Positions 1 through 8,216 of a stretch of 16,723 nucleotides of DNA are shown in pieces (position 1 is the stretch's first letter; every line of letters starts with the position of its first letter). Made by a program: the position numbers and the translations under genes. Origin of the DNA: Balneolales bacterium (GTDB taxonomy: Bacteria > Bacteroidota > Rhodothermia > Balneolales > HLUCCA01); NCBI GenBank assembly GCA_022565415.1, contig JAIUMT010000033.1, forward strand, positions 1 to 16,723, in the 5' to 3' direction. The notes beneath the pieces are model-generated. The model had not been told where the DNA came from. It saw nothing but the letters and a program-made list of their open reading frames with translations, and did no database searches.

Positions 1-2174
1 GCGACGGACTTATTCATCCTCGTGTAAACTATTTAGGGGAGGATGGAAATGGGGGTGTTTGGATTGCCACAGAGGGTGGTGTTTCTCATTATGAATACGG
101 GCGTTTTTCAAATTATACCGATAATAATGGTCTCGCTAATAACATCATAACTTCACTCTTTAAAGATTTTGAAGGTAATGTGTGGTTTGGATCGTACGGT
201 GGTGGAGCAGACTTACTTGGCAGAGAGCTGTTTTTGCATTATACCGTACAACAGGGTTTACTAAGTAACATGATAACCTCATTTGCTCAAGATCCAGCTG
301 GAGCAATATGGATTGGATCGTACGGAGGGGGTATTTCCAGGGTGCAAAATCAAACTGTGACTACATTAACAACGGCTAGTGATTTAATCGATAATCGGGT
401 TTATACCATGACGACAGATCGACTTGGCCGAATATGGATCGGAACCCGAAACGGTGTGAGTTTGATGCAAAACGGCCGGATTTTTCCAGGTAATCAATTC
501 CCTGATCTACCAGATCCTAAAGTCCGCCGAATCATTGAAGACCGAAACGGCGACATGTGGATCGCTACCTATGGGGGGGGAATAGCCCGATATCGAAATG
601 GTGTGCAAATCCGGGTTTATGATGTGACCAACGGCTTACCCAACAATATTGTGATGGATATGCTCGAAACCAGCGACGGTACAATCTGGGCTGCAACTCA
701 GGGTGGCGCTGTAATGATTCGGGGCAACGAAATTACAACATTAAACACAGAAAACGGCCTCGTTCAAAACAGTGTCATTTCGATCTTCGAAGACAGCATC
801 GGTCAAGTTTGGATTGGAACATTCGGCGGACTAAGCGTCTACTTTGCCGGATCGATAAGAAACATCACAACTGATGATGGATTGCCAAATAATGTGGTCT
901 ATTTCGTAACCGAAGACGAACGTGGTTTCATTTGGATTGGCACTAACAACGGGCTTGTTCGTTATAATGTCGCTTTAAACGAAGATATTTCTGACCCAGA
1001 TCGGGTTCGAGACGATTTGCGATTTAAAAACTATACCACTGAAGCTGGGTTAACTTCCATCGAAATGAACTCAAGTGCCGTTTTTCGTGAACAGGACGGA
1101 AACATCTGGCTCGGTACTGTCGGTGGTGCAAATGTACTCCGAACACGAATGGATATAGATATTAGTGTAGGTCCGCCGATTCACATTGAGCGACTTCGGT
1201 TGTTCGAAGAGACTCAGCCGCTTGATTTTACAGAATTCAGGCATGATGAAAACTTTATCGGATTTGATTTTGTAGGCCTTTCATTCGCCAATCCTTCGGG
1301 AATAATTTACGAATACCGGCTGCGGGATGTGGATCAATCATGGCAACAAACCCGGCAGCGATCGGTACGATACACCACGCTACCACATGGAGATTATCGC
1401 TTTGAAGTAAGGGCGCGAAACCACGATGGATATTGGAGTCCCCGCAGCACAAGTATTTCATTTACCATAGCGCCACCGTATTGGCGAACGTGGTGGTTCT
1501 ACCTCATAATGACATTTGTGATTTTGCTCATCCTCGGATTTATTTACAATTACTTTCGTATATCCAAACTGGTGGACCTCGAACGAATTCGCATCCGCAT
1601 AGCCAGCGATCTTCACGATGATGTAGGGGCTTCCCTAACAGAAATCGCACTTCAGGCCGATTTCCTTCAGGCAACGCAGAAAGATCCCGCCACCGGAGAG
1701 TCTCTCCGACAAATGGGCGAGATGTCCAGGCGGATTGTAACCACGATGGACGATATCGTCTGGTCGATCGATGCCCGAAACGATACATACGGAGATTTGC
1801 TCGACCGCATGCAGGATTACGCCACGAACGTACTCATCCCCAAAGAAATTGAACCCGAATTTCACTTCAAGGGCATTAACACAGACAAGATCATGGCGCT
1901 GGAATATCGGCAAAACATCTACCTGATTTTTAAAGAAGCGATTAATAATGCTGCAAAACACTCTGGTGCAACCAAGATGGTTGTTTTATTTGAAATTGAA
2001 TCGGGAAACTATTTGTTGTCTATAGCAGACAACGGTAAAGGATTACCAGAAAAAACCCGCTCAGGCGGACATGGACTCAAAAACATGAAACTTCGGGCAA
2101 CTCGAATTGGTGCAAAACTAAGTTATATTGATGATAATGGATTAACCATTCGAATAACAGGAAAAGGGCTATAA
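1..2174 (+). CDS. Two-component sensor histidine kinase with Reg_prop beta-propeller, Y_Y_Y and HisKA_3 domains (5' truncated)
   Basis: The frame is open from the left edge (first full codon at 3), so the N-terminus lies outside the window. At least nine propeller blades with W-(I/F/A/L)-(G/A)-(T/S) signatures recur about every 41 residues (first WIAT near base 60, last WLGT near 1108), with DGLPNN-type linkers; these are Reg_prop repeats. A Y_Y_Y immunoglobulin-like domain follows (about 1245-1470), then one transmembrane segment (about 1490-1555). The cytoplasmic part has a HisKA_3 motif, SDLHDDVGASL, with the phospho-accepting His at 1614-1616, and a HATPase_c domain with an N-box (EAINNAAKHSG) and G-boxes (DNGKGL, GGHGLKNM). 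By family, the propeller senses an extracytoplasmic signal and the kinase phosphorylates the regulator encoded 2 nt downstream. Unlike hybrid systems, the regulator is a separate protein. The ligand cannot be read from sequence. Confidence 0.95.
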   Translation, partial: DGLIHPRVNYLGEDGNGGVWIATEGGVSHYEYGRFSNYTDNNGLANNIITSLFKDFEGNVWFGSYGGGADLLGRELFLHYTVQQGLLSNMITSFAQDPAGAIWIGSYGGGISRVQNQTVTTLTTASDLIDNRVYTMTTDRLGRIWIGTRNGVSLMQNGRIFPGNQFPDLPDPKVRRIIEDRNGDMWIATYGGGIARYRNGVQIRVYDVTNGLPNNIVMDMLETSDGTIWAATQGGAVMIRGNEITTLNTENGLVQNSVISIFEDSIGQVWIGTFGGLSVYFAGSIRNITTDDGLPNNVVYFVTEDERGFIWIGTNNGLVRYNVALNEDISDPDRVRDDLRFKNYTTEAGLTSIEMNSSAVFREQDGNIWLGTVGGANVLRTRMDIDISVGPPIHIERLRLFEETQPLDFTEFRHDENFIGFDFVGLSFANPSGIIYEYRLRDVDQSWQQTRQRSVRYTTLPHGDYRFEVRARNHDGYWSPRSTSISFTIAPPYWRTWWFYLIMTFVILLILGFIYNYFRISKLVDLERIRIRIASDLHDDVGASLTEIALQADFLQATQKDPATGESLRQMGEMSRRIVTTMDDIVWSIDARNDTYGDLLDRMQDYATNVLIPKEIEPEFHFKGINTDKIMALEYRQNIYLIFKEAINNAAKHSGATKMVVLFEIESGNYLLSIADNGKGLPEKTRSGGHGLKNMKLRATRIGAKLSYIDDNGLTIRITGKGL

Positions 2175-2176
2175 AT

Positions 2177-2827
2177 ATGTCAGACAAAAAAAAACAAATC
2201 GCAATTGTCGAAGACAATGTAAAAATCAGAGACCTCATCAAGCAGTATCTCAATATGCAAGAGGATATGGAGTGTCGAAACGGATTCAGCTCTGTTGAAA
2301 ACCTACTTCAAGTGATGAAAGAGGGCGATATGCCCGATATTATTCTGATGGATATCGATTTGGAAGGGATGTCGGGCATCGACGGCATGAAACTAATTAA
2401 GGGCAAATATTCTGATGTCGAAATCATCATGCTAACCGTGTACCACGATTCGCATAAGATTTTCAATTCTCTACGTGCCGGAGCAAGTGGTTATTTGCTG
2501 AAACATACTTCGCTACCCGAAATCAAAGATGCCATTGATGTTGTGCTTCAAGGTGGCGCGCCGATGTCGCCACAAATAGCCCGAAAGGTAATTACTCATT
2601 TCAGTGGAGGTCCGAGTGATGAACCTGAAAAAGCGGATTCCGGCCTTACCATGCGAGAGCAGGAAATTGTGGTCGGATTAGTTGATGGACTCAGTTATAA
2701 AATGATTGCCGACCGAATGGATATTTCCATAGATACTGTACGTGCTCACATCCGAAATATTTATAAAAAGCTGCATGTGAACTCGAAAGCTGAAGTTATA
2801 GCCAAGTCGTTGCGTGGCGAGATTTAA
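2177..2827 (+). CDS. NarL/LuxR-family response regulator transcription factor
   Basis: This 216-residue protein has the standard NarL layout. The receiver domain (about 5-125) has the acidic pair E12/D13, the phospho-acceptor D59 in ILMDIDLEG, the conserved Thr in MLTVYHD and the Lys in YLLKHTS. The LuxR-type helix-turn-helix (about 153-212) contains LTMREQEIV and the recognition segment DISIDTVRAHIRNIYKKL. The ATG lies 2 nt after the kinase stop, so the two are almost certainly co-transcribed and form a cognate pair. HisKA_3 kinases usually pair with NarL-type regulators, which fits. Targets are unknown; the palindrome and promoter-like element just downstream (2865-2907) make the next gene a candidate target. 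Confidence 0.96.
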   Translation: MSDKKKQIAIVEDNVKIRDLIKQYLNMQEDMECRNGFSSVENLLQVMKEGDMPDIILMDIDLEGMSGIDGMKLIKGKYSDVEIIMLTVYHDSHKIFNSLRAGASGYLLKHTSLPEIKDAIDVVLQGGAPMSPQIARKVITHFSGGPSDEPEKADSGLTMREQEIVVGLVDGLSYKMIADRMDISIDTVRAHIRNIYKKLHVNSKAEVIAKSLRGEI

Positions 2828-2864
2828 AGAAGCTGGTGTTTTTGATGTTGTCTGCAACAGCGTA

Positions 2865-2907
2865 ACATCATGATGTGATTGTTAACCTTGTATTCAAAAG
2901 TTATACT
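2865..2907 (+). promoter_or_regulatory. Candidate promoter with upstream 12-bp palindrome
   Basis: In the 254-nt gap after the response regulator there is a perfect palindrome ACATCATGATGT (2865-2876), followed by TTGTTA (2879-2884), a 17-nt spacer and TATACT (2902-2907). The boxes resemble a sigma70 promoter; the palindrome centre would fall about 43 nt before the predicted start, where class II activators usually bind. The caveat is that primary promoters in Bacteroidota often use TAnnTTTG instead, so the boxes may be chance. A second inverted repeat, TGATGTT/AACATCA (2843-2849 and 2864-2870), overlaps the left palindrome arm. The rest of the gap (to 3081) shows nothing else I can support. 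Confidence 0.35.
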
Positions 2908-3081
2908 GGTTACAGATGAAAGAACCTAAGACTAAATGAATACGAGGGTTAAGGGTTCATCAGAAAAAAATGAAATTAATCGTAGCAAATACTCGTTATT
3001 TAAGTAAGAAAAGCAGAAATCCAGTAACGATACCATCAGACCAAACGTATACTAACTGAACAAATCGCAACGAGGTCAACC

Positions 3082-4590
3082 ATGAAAAATTCAATTTTAC
3101 ATATCATAAGTGCCAGTCTTCTGACTCTTCTCGTGTCCGGTTGCTATACGCAGTTAGAGGTCGTTGATAGGCCATCGCCTTATTACGAGCGTCCTCAACC
3201 CGATCGGGCTTATAATCCGAATAACAGCGAACGTTTGGATGAGCGCGCGTATCAGGTTAATAACTTTGACGAAGAGTCTTATGTTGTTGGTTACGACGAT
3301 GGATTTTCCGATTTAGAGCTTTATTACAGGGATTATCAGGTGCAACGCCCATTGTCTAACAGAGACCAATATGCATTGGGTTATCATGATGGATACCGCG
3401 ATGCATCCTGGAGCTATTACCGACACAATTACCGTGCGCGATACCATAGTTCTTATTGGGATCCGTACTGGCACCATAACTACTGGTCGTTTCATGTAAG
3501 CTGGGGATGGCACCGACCGCATCACTTCTGGCATTACGGTTATGGCTATCACTACTCATATTATGGGTACGCTTATCCGTCGTTCTATCATCGTTCGTAC
3601 TATAGTCCTTATTATGGTCATGGATGGGGCGGAACTACATGGATAGTATACAATAACAATGTTGTAAATCAGACTAATGTAAATCGCGGACCACGAAATA
3701 GTGGATTGAACAGAGACCGTAATATTGTTGGAAATAACAATGCACGTTCCACTAACAGAGCCAACACAGTTACCAATGATAGTAACAGAGGCAGAAATAG
3801 TGGTGTAGCTCGCGATAACAACACACGCGTTCGATCTGGCGGAGCTGCTACTCAGCCTTCACGTGATCGCGGTAATGTTGGACGCTCAACCAATACTGGC
3901 GGACGAAGCTCAGGTACCGTTCGTTCAGGTGGAAGAAATAATTCAGGTGGCACAGCACGCCCTGCTGGTGACCAACGATCACGTGGTGGAAGCGGAACTG
4001 TAGGTTCATCTAACAACCGAGGTGGTTCTGGTACATCAACTGGTAGAAGTTCAGGTACCGTACGATCTGGTTCTAATCAAGGATCTTCTGGTGGTGGAGG
4101 AACAACTCGCTCTAGAAACAGAGACAACCTTCAGTCATCTGCAACTGTGCCTGTAGTAACCCCGGGCGAAACAAATGGAAGAACCCGGATTCAGCAAGAG
4201 CGTCCAGTAACACCTAATGTTCCTGGTGTAACCAGATCTACTACACGAAACACTGTAAGTACAGCACCCACAAATAGGGTTAACACAGCAGTAATTCGGG
4301 TACGTGAGCAGAATCCAGCATCTTCATATCAGTCAAACAGAAATGCCACAACATCACCGGCAGCGAATACGCAACGACAAAGTAATGTTGGTACTTCAAC
4401 ACCGCCACGACAAAATACTCCGACTACAGTGAACCGACCAGCGCCACAGCGCTCTGTTGCGCCAGCCACGAACAGCAGGCCATCTCCGGCACCAGCTGCC
4501 AGACCTGCGCCAACCAGAACATCAGAACCAGCAGCTACGCAAAGTAGAAACACTGGCTCACGTTCTAGTGGAACACGCTCGCGTGATTAA
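3082..4590 (+). CDS. Putative lipoprotein: Tyr/His/Trp-rich domain plus Arg/Ser/Gly/Asn/Thr low-complexity tail
   Basis: I do not recognise a named family. Residues 1-21 form a lipoprotein signal ending in LVSGC (lipobox, Cys21), so the protein is probably lipid-anchored in the periplasm or outer membrane. Residues 22-107 are acidic/aromatic and hold two copies of a GYxDGxxD motif (70-77 and 100-107). Residues 108-185 are extremely rich in Tyr, His and Trp. From about 195 to 502 the chain is Arg/Ser/Gly/Asn/Thr, then Pro/Ala/Thr-rich, with no predicted globular domain; the decapeptide GRSSGTVRSG occurs at 274-283 and 321-330. An SD-like GAGG lies 9 nt before the ATG. The porin-like gene begins 83 nt downstream with no hairpin between, so the two may be co-transcribed. 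A surface, matrix or metal-contacting role is only a guess from composition. Confidence 0.8.
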   Translation: MKNSILHIISASLLTLLVSGCYTQLEVVDRPSPYYERPQPDRAYNPNNSERLDERAYQVNNFDEESYVVGYDDGFSDLELYYRDYQVQRPLSNRDQYALGYHDGYRDASWSYYRHNYRARYHSSYWDPYWHHNYWSFHVSWGWHRPHHFWHYGYGYHYSYYGYAYPSFYHRSYYSPYYGHGWGGTTWIVYNNNVVNQTNVNRGPRNSGLNRDRNIVGNNNARSTNRANTVTNDSNRGRNSGVARDNNTRVRSGGAATQPSRDRGNVGRSTNTGGRSSGTVRSGGRNNSGGTARPAGDQRSRGGSGTVGSSNNRGGSGTSTGRSSGTVRSGSNQGSSGGGGTTRSRNRDNLQSSATVPVVTPGETNGRTRIQQERPVTPNVPGVTRSTTRNTVSTAPTNRVNTAVIRVREQNPASSYQSNRNATTSPAANTQRQSNVGTSTPPRQNTPTTVNRPAPQRSVAPATNSRPSPAPAARPAPTRTSEPAATQSRNTGSRSSGTRSRD

Positions 4591-4673
4591 ATAGTCTCCT
4601 CAGTATTTACCAAAATCGTAAAAGACAAAAGCTGTCTTAATGTCACCACTCTGCCTACGAAAGGAACGCCCTT

Positions 4674-6131
4674 ATGAAAACGAATAGTATTTTTATCTTC
4701 CTCTTGTTACTAACGACTACGTTGTTAGGACTGGAAAATGCTCAGGCTCAAAACCGATTCGATGCCCTGCGATTCTCTCAAACAACTCCAGCTTACGATG
4801 CTGCAACGATGGGTATGGGTGGTTCAACGGTCACGAATTTTGCTGGTTTTGGTTCGTATACGCAGAATCCGGCAACAATTGCCCTTTCTGAGGAGAGCTT
4901 ATTTCTTTTTGGGCTCAGTACACGTGATGTACGAGAAGATTCACGTTATCTGAACACCGCCACTACATTCAACGATAATCAGACAGGTATCTCTAACTTA
5001 GGATATCTATACAGTTTTCCAACTATGCAGGGGAGCTTGGTCTTTGGTGGAGGCTACACACATCTTGTGGATTTCAACCGTGCCAGCTCAATTAACGCCT
5101 TTAACGACAGTCATACCATAGCCGACTTTTTCTTGCGCGATCCGGGTGACCAATACTTCGAAACGGCCTTTAACGCCTTTGCAATCGAGTTCGACGACGA
5201 ATTTGAGGAATACTTCAATGTTCTTCGTGCTGATGGAACCTTTCGTGGAATGAATCAGTATTCAGAGCTTCGTGAACGTGGTCAGCTTGGAGAATACAGT
5301 TTCGTGATAGGAACAGAGTTTCAGCCCAACCTGTACATCGGTGCTTCAGTTGGAATCGTGGCCGGGCAATACCGTTACCGTCGTAGCTTTATTGAGGAAG
5401 ATTTGATGGGACGCTATGTTGATGCACCGTTTGATGTTGATGTATTGTTAAACGAAGACCGAATTGACGCAAGCTTACGCGGAGCAAACTTCCGGATTGG
5501 TGGTTTATACGAGCCAATTCCCGGTGTCCGTTTAGGAGCTGGATTTACCAGTCGAACCGTTCTTGAAGTTGATGAGACATACAGTACATTCATCCGAACA
5601 GATTATTATTCTTTTGATGCGGATGGATTTAATCGATACGAGGATACGTTCAATGGCGAATTTACCTACAAAGTACGAAAGCCGTCTGTAGTTACAGCAG
5701 GTGTTGGTATTAGCTTACTTCCCTTCGCCGATATCGAATTAAGTGCAGAACGTATTAATTACTCACGAATCGAGTTTAATGGTCTCGGAACCATTCGCGA
5801 CCGTGATGAAAATCGGGCTATGAGAAATGATTTTGAGGATGTAATTAATGTTCGTGCGGGTGCAAGCTTTAAACTCAACGACCAAATCACGCCTCGGGTA
5901 GGGTATGCATGGCACCCAAGTCCACGAAAAGCATTTGATGCCGGAATCGGTTATTTCAGTGCTGGTGCTACAATACAATTAGCCGACGGGGTTGGATTGG
6001 ACCTTGGTATCCAATATGCCAACTGGAATGATGAAATCGACTTGTATCAGTATAGTGCAACTGCAGCGGCTGTTTCAAGTCAGGAAGTCAACAAATTCCA
6101 GGGAATGTTCGGAATTACGTTCAGTTTCTAA
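4674..6131 (+). CDS. Outer-membrane beta-barrel protein, FadL/OmpP1 (TodX)-like
   Basis: The 485-residue product starts with a Sec signal peptide (Lys3, hydrophobic 6-20, likely cleavage after AQA near residue 25). The mature start has the FadL/OmpP1-like pattern: MGMGG, then AGFGSYTQNPATIAL, where the NPA motif follows the first strand. The rest alternates aromatic/polar strands with Gly-rich turns (for example GASVGIVAG, RLGAGFTSRTVLE, VGLDLGIQYANW) and ends in the barrel-type signal GITFSF with a terminal Phe. Members of this family let hydrophobic compounds such as fatty acids or aromatics cross the outer membrane. Some related barrels (PorV type) instead serve type IX secretion, and I cannot exclude that. 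AAAGGA lies about 10 nt before the ATG. A bidirectional terminator follows at 6219-6256. Confidence 0.8.
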   Translation: MKTNSIFIFLLLLTTTLLGLENAQAQNRFDALRFSQTTPAYDAATMGMGGSTVTNFAGFGSYTQNPATIALSEESLFLFGLSTRDVREDSRYLNTATTFNDNQTGISNLGYLYSFPTMQGSLVFGGGYTHLVDFNRASSINAFNDSHTIADFFLRDPGDQYFETAFNAFAIEFDDEFEEYFNVLRADGTFRGMNQYSELRERGQLGEYSFVIGTEFQPNLYIGASVGIVAGQYRYRRSFIEEDLMGRYVDAPFDVDVLLNEDRIDASLRGANFRIGGLYEPIPGVRLGAGFTSRTVLEVDETYSTFIRTDYYSFDADGFNRYEDTFNGEFTYKVRKPSVVTAGVGISLLPFADIELSAERINYSRIEFNGLGTIRDRDENRAMRNDFEDVINVRAGASFKLNDQITPRVGYAWHPSPRKAFDAGIGYFSAGATIQLADGVGLDLGIQYANWNDEIDLYQYSATAAAVSSQEVNKFQGMFGITFSF

Positions 6132-6186
6132 ATTACGTAAGAGAGAGAAGTCTTTTTAGCACCATACTGATGGACTAAAGAGCATT

Positions 6187-6209
6187 ATCCTGATTGATAA
6201 ACTCAGGAT
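6187..6209. other. Small hairpin upstream of the shared terminator
   Basis: ATCCTGA (6187-6193) and TCAGGAT (6203-6209) form a perfect 7-bp stem with a 9-nt loop, 9 nt before the main terminator stem. There is no T-tract. It may assist 3'-end processing or stability, or be incidental. Confidence 0.35.
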
Positions 6210-6218
6210 TAGAATAAC

Positions 6219-6256
6219 AAAGAAGCCCGAATGGTAATCCCCACTCGGGCTTCTTT
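6219..6256. terminator. Bidirectional intrinsic terminator between porin and universal stress genes
   Basis: AAAGAAGCCCGA (6219-6230) pairs perfectly with TCGGGCTTCTTT (6245-6256): a 12-bp stem with a 14-nt loop. The arms supply A-rich and T-rich flanks on both strands. It lies 87 nt after the porin stop and 40 nt after the stop of the minus-strand stress gene, so it can end transcription in both directions. Confidence 0.85.
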
Positions 6257-6296
6257 AATTATAGCCATCGATGATAAACATTTGAAAATATACAGC

Positions 6297-7181
6297 TTAT
6301 CTTTTCATAAATCTATGGGGGTTAATACTGAGTACGGGTGAACTAACATGTCTTACCACGCTAGCTGCAGTACTCCCAAGCATTAAGTAATCGAGTCCGG
6401 TACGACCAATAGTAGAAATCACAACCAAATCGTACTTATTAGTATTATTCTCGTGAACAATAGCTTCATGCACCGATTTAAACGATACAATTACACGTTT
6501 AGAAACGTTATTAATTACCTCAGAGAAGTGAGTTTCTACTAGCCGATCCAGTTCTTTTTCCCGTAGCTTAACATCAGCTGCGATAACAGCGTCAGTATCA
6601 AAACCTTCGCGCATTAAAATGTTAATCAGATGAATTTCGGCACCTGATTTCTTGGCAACTTGAAGGGCATGTCCGAAAGCTTTGGTAGAGTTTTCAGAAA
6701 AATCGGTTGTCACCAGAATTTTTTCTATTGGTTTGATTACTGATTTTTCTTCGACAACCAGAACGGGTGTATGGGTGAGTCTCAGTACTTTTTCGGCAAC
6801 AGAACCCATCAGAAAACGACTAAAGCCGGTCCTGCCATGGGTAGTTAGTACGATGAGACCGCAATCTTCAGCTGCCTCAGAAATTGCATGCGCTGGGTTA
6901 CCAACACCGAGTAGGGGCTTATCGAGTAAACTGGCAGGTACATTTTCAGACGCCACTTCTGTAAGTCTGTCCTCAACGGTTTTTTCAACCTGTGTATAAT
7001 CGACATTGCCACTAAGGCCCACGCCACTGTAGTAGAAGCTATCCATTTCACTTAGTGGAATATATGCGTGGAATGGTGTGATTTTCCCATCGAAAATTTT
7101 TGCAAAATGGGTTGCCGCTTCAAAAGCCTTATAACTGAGTTCGGAAAAGTCGGTTGGGACCAATATTTTCATCTTATTCAT
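6297..7181 (-). CDS. Universal stress protein with two tandem UspA domains
   Basis: The 294-residue protein holds two UspA folds in tandem, about residues 4-144 and 152-287. Each begins with a beta strand and Asp motif (KILVPTDFSELS; KILVTTDFSENS). Each ends with a nucleotide-binding-type loop: THGRTGFSRFLMGS (114-127) and TIGRTGLDYLMLGS, followed by PVLVV / PVLSI. The canonical ATP loop is G-2x-G-9x-G-(S/T); in both copies the first Gly is Thr or Ser, while the second Gly and the GS are kept, so ATP binding is plausible but unproven. A strong SD, AGGAGAAGG (7184-7192), precedes the ATG. The protein is cytosolic; family roles are stress survival. It is transcribed divergently from the DUF432-mscS pair. 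Confidence 0.95.
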   Translation of the reverse strand: MNKMKILVPTDFSELSYKAFEAATHFAKIFDGKITPFHAYIPLSEMDSFYYSGVGLSGNVDYTQVEKTVEDRLTEVASENVPASLLDKPLLGVGNPAHAISEAAEDCGLIVLTTHGRTGFSRFLMGSVAEKVLRLTHTPVLVVEEKSVIKPIEKILVTTDFSENSTKAFGHALQVAKKSGAEIHLINILMREGFDTDAVIAADVKLREKELDRLVETHFSEVINNVSKRVIVSFKSVHEAIVHENNTNKYDLVVISTIGRTGLDYLMLGSTAASVVRHVSSPVLSINPHRFMKR

Positions 7182-7299
7182 AACCTTCTCCTGTACTAAT
7201 GTGTATGTTTATGCTACTTCAATGTAACAAATATTGCACCATTTTATTTATCAAATCGTCTACAAATTTTGCTAGAAAAGGCTATTTCAAGTAACTAGC

Positions 7300-7364
7300 A
7301 TATCGTTTTTATTTTTTGCATTTAGCTAAAATGAGGTTAATCTATAAAGTCATTAAAACGATAT
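7300..7364. repeat. Nested inverted repeats in the divergent uspA / DUF432 intergenic region
   Basis: ATATCGTTTT (7300-7309) and AAAACGATAT (7355-7364) are perfect 10-bp arms 45 nt apart. Between them lies the perfect 10-bp palindrome TTTAGCTAAA (7321-7330). A further 6-bp pair TGCTAG/CTAGCA (7270-7275, 7295-7300) adjoins on the left. A weak promoter-like TTGCAT (7316-7321), 16 nt, TAATCT (7338-7343) reads toward the DUF432 gene, with the palindrome inside its spacer, an operator-like position. AT-rich DNA makes some of this expected by chance. Confidence 0.3.
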
Positions 7365-7405
7365 ATTGATGATGTAAACACGAATGCTGAATCAATTTGC
7401 CCGAA

Positions 7406-8188
7406 ATGAGTAAACACGTAAGTAAACCAGTTGTTGATTTTGAATCCGATATTTGGCAATCGCTAGAGCTTAAGTCAGAAGAATCTGGAAAACTGGTTGT
7501 CGGACCGGTTCAGATTTACTACCGACACATGCTCAATGAGGTCTGGATTGCCACAGACCGGTCTCAGCTTGAAAAGATAGACACGGATAAGCTGGAATGG
7601 TCACGCTGGGCTTTTCGAAGTAATGAAATTAAGCTAAAAATTGTGCCGATGATGCCCGATCGGCAAATTACCGTGCGACCCGACACCCCCTTTCGTTTAA
7701 CTAAAGGCACAAGTATTCGTATCTACACCCGTGTACCCACCTGGATTGCTGTCTACGCCATCGACGACTCACTTCACAAACTTGTTGAAATCCCCACTGT
7801 TATTCTCAGTAAAACCTGGTTCGGAGATTTCATAAATGGAACCTTGAGTTACTGGCTATCAACACGCGCTCGGCGATCAATTGTATCTGAAATGTTTCAA
7901 CCCCACACCGTCATATGCACGTTAAACATCCGCAACGAATCCGACGAAGATCTGAGCATCGAAAAAATCAACCTTTTGGCCGAACGCTTGAGTATTTACA
8001 TTAAAGATGACCAACTTTGGTCGGATGAAATGGACGTTCTGTACAAAGGTGGCGACCAGCACAGCGAACTTACCGTAAAAAATACCCCTCCGGAATATGC
8101 AAGCGATGCTGTTTTTATTTCGGAACCGAGAAATCCGGTTAAGAAAAGTTTCGCCGAGCGTATTCTTCGTGAAATCAACATTTTCTAG
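7406..8188 (+). CDS. DUF432 domain-containing protein, partner gene of MscS
   Basis: This 260-residue soluble protein has no signal peptide or membrane span. I assign it to the DUF432 family from its central motifs: IYTRVP (about 106-111), then EIPTVILSKTWFGD (about 128-141) and a following NGTLSYWLST stretch. Function is unknown. From recall, DUF432 genes have been seen next to mechanosensitive channel genes in archaea and bacteria; here the mscS start is 28 nt downstream on the same strand, which supports a linked role. I chose the ATG at 7406; a TTG at 7397 in the same frame would add three residues. Neither has a clear Shine-Dalgarno sequence. Confidence 0.75.
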   Translation: MSKHVSKPVVDFESDIWQSLELKSEESGKLVVGPVQIYYRHMLNEVWIATDRSQLEKIDTDKLEWSRWAFRSNEIKLKIVPMMPDRQITVRPDTPFRLTKGTSIRIYTRVPTWIAVYAIDDSLHKLVEIPTVILSKTWFGDFINGTLSYWLSTRARRSIVSEMFQPHTVICTLNIRNESDEDLSIEKINLLAERLSIYIKDDQLWSDEMDVLYKGGDQHSELTVKNTPPEYASDAVFISEPRNPVKKSFAERILREINIF

Positions 8189-8216
8189 TTCATAAACAGA
8201 ATAAACTTTTAGCACC

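Noticed and set aside
1255..1961. Several antisense and out-of-frame ORFs inside the histidine kinase gene
   Set aside because: They lie fully inside a strongly supported kinase frame and their translations match no family; the same applies to similar shadows in the MscS, TRAGN, M20, RluF and S46 genes.
2916..3007. Two tiny overlapping ORFs (7 and 23 codons, ATGA overlap) in the leader before the lipoprotein gene
   Set aside because: No Shine-Dalgarno sequence, no recognisable peptide, and ORFs of this size are common by chance; leader peptides cannot be supported.
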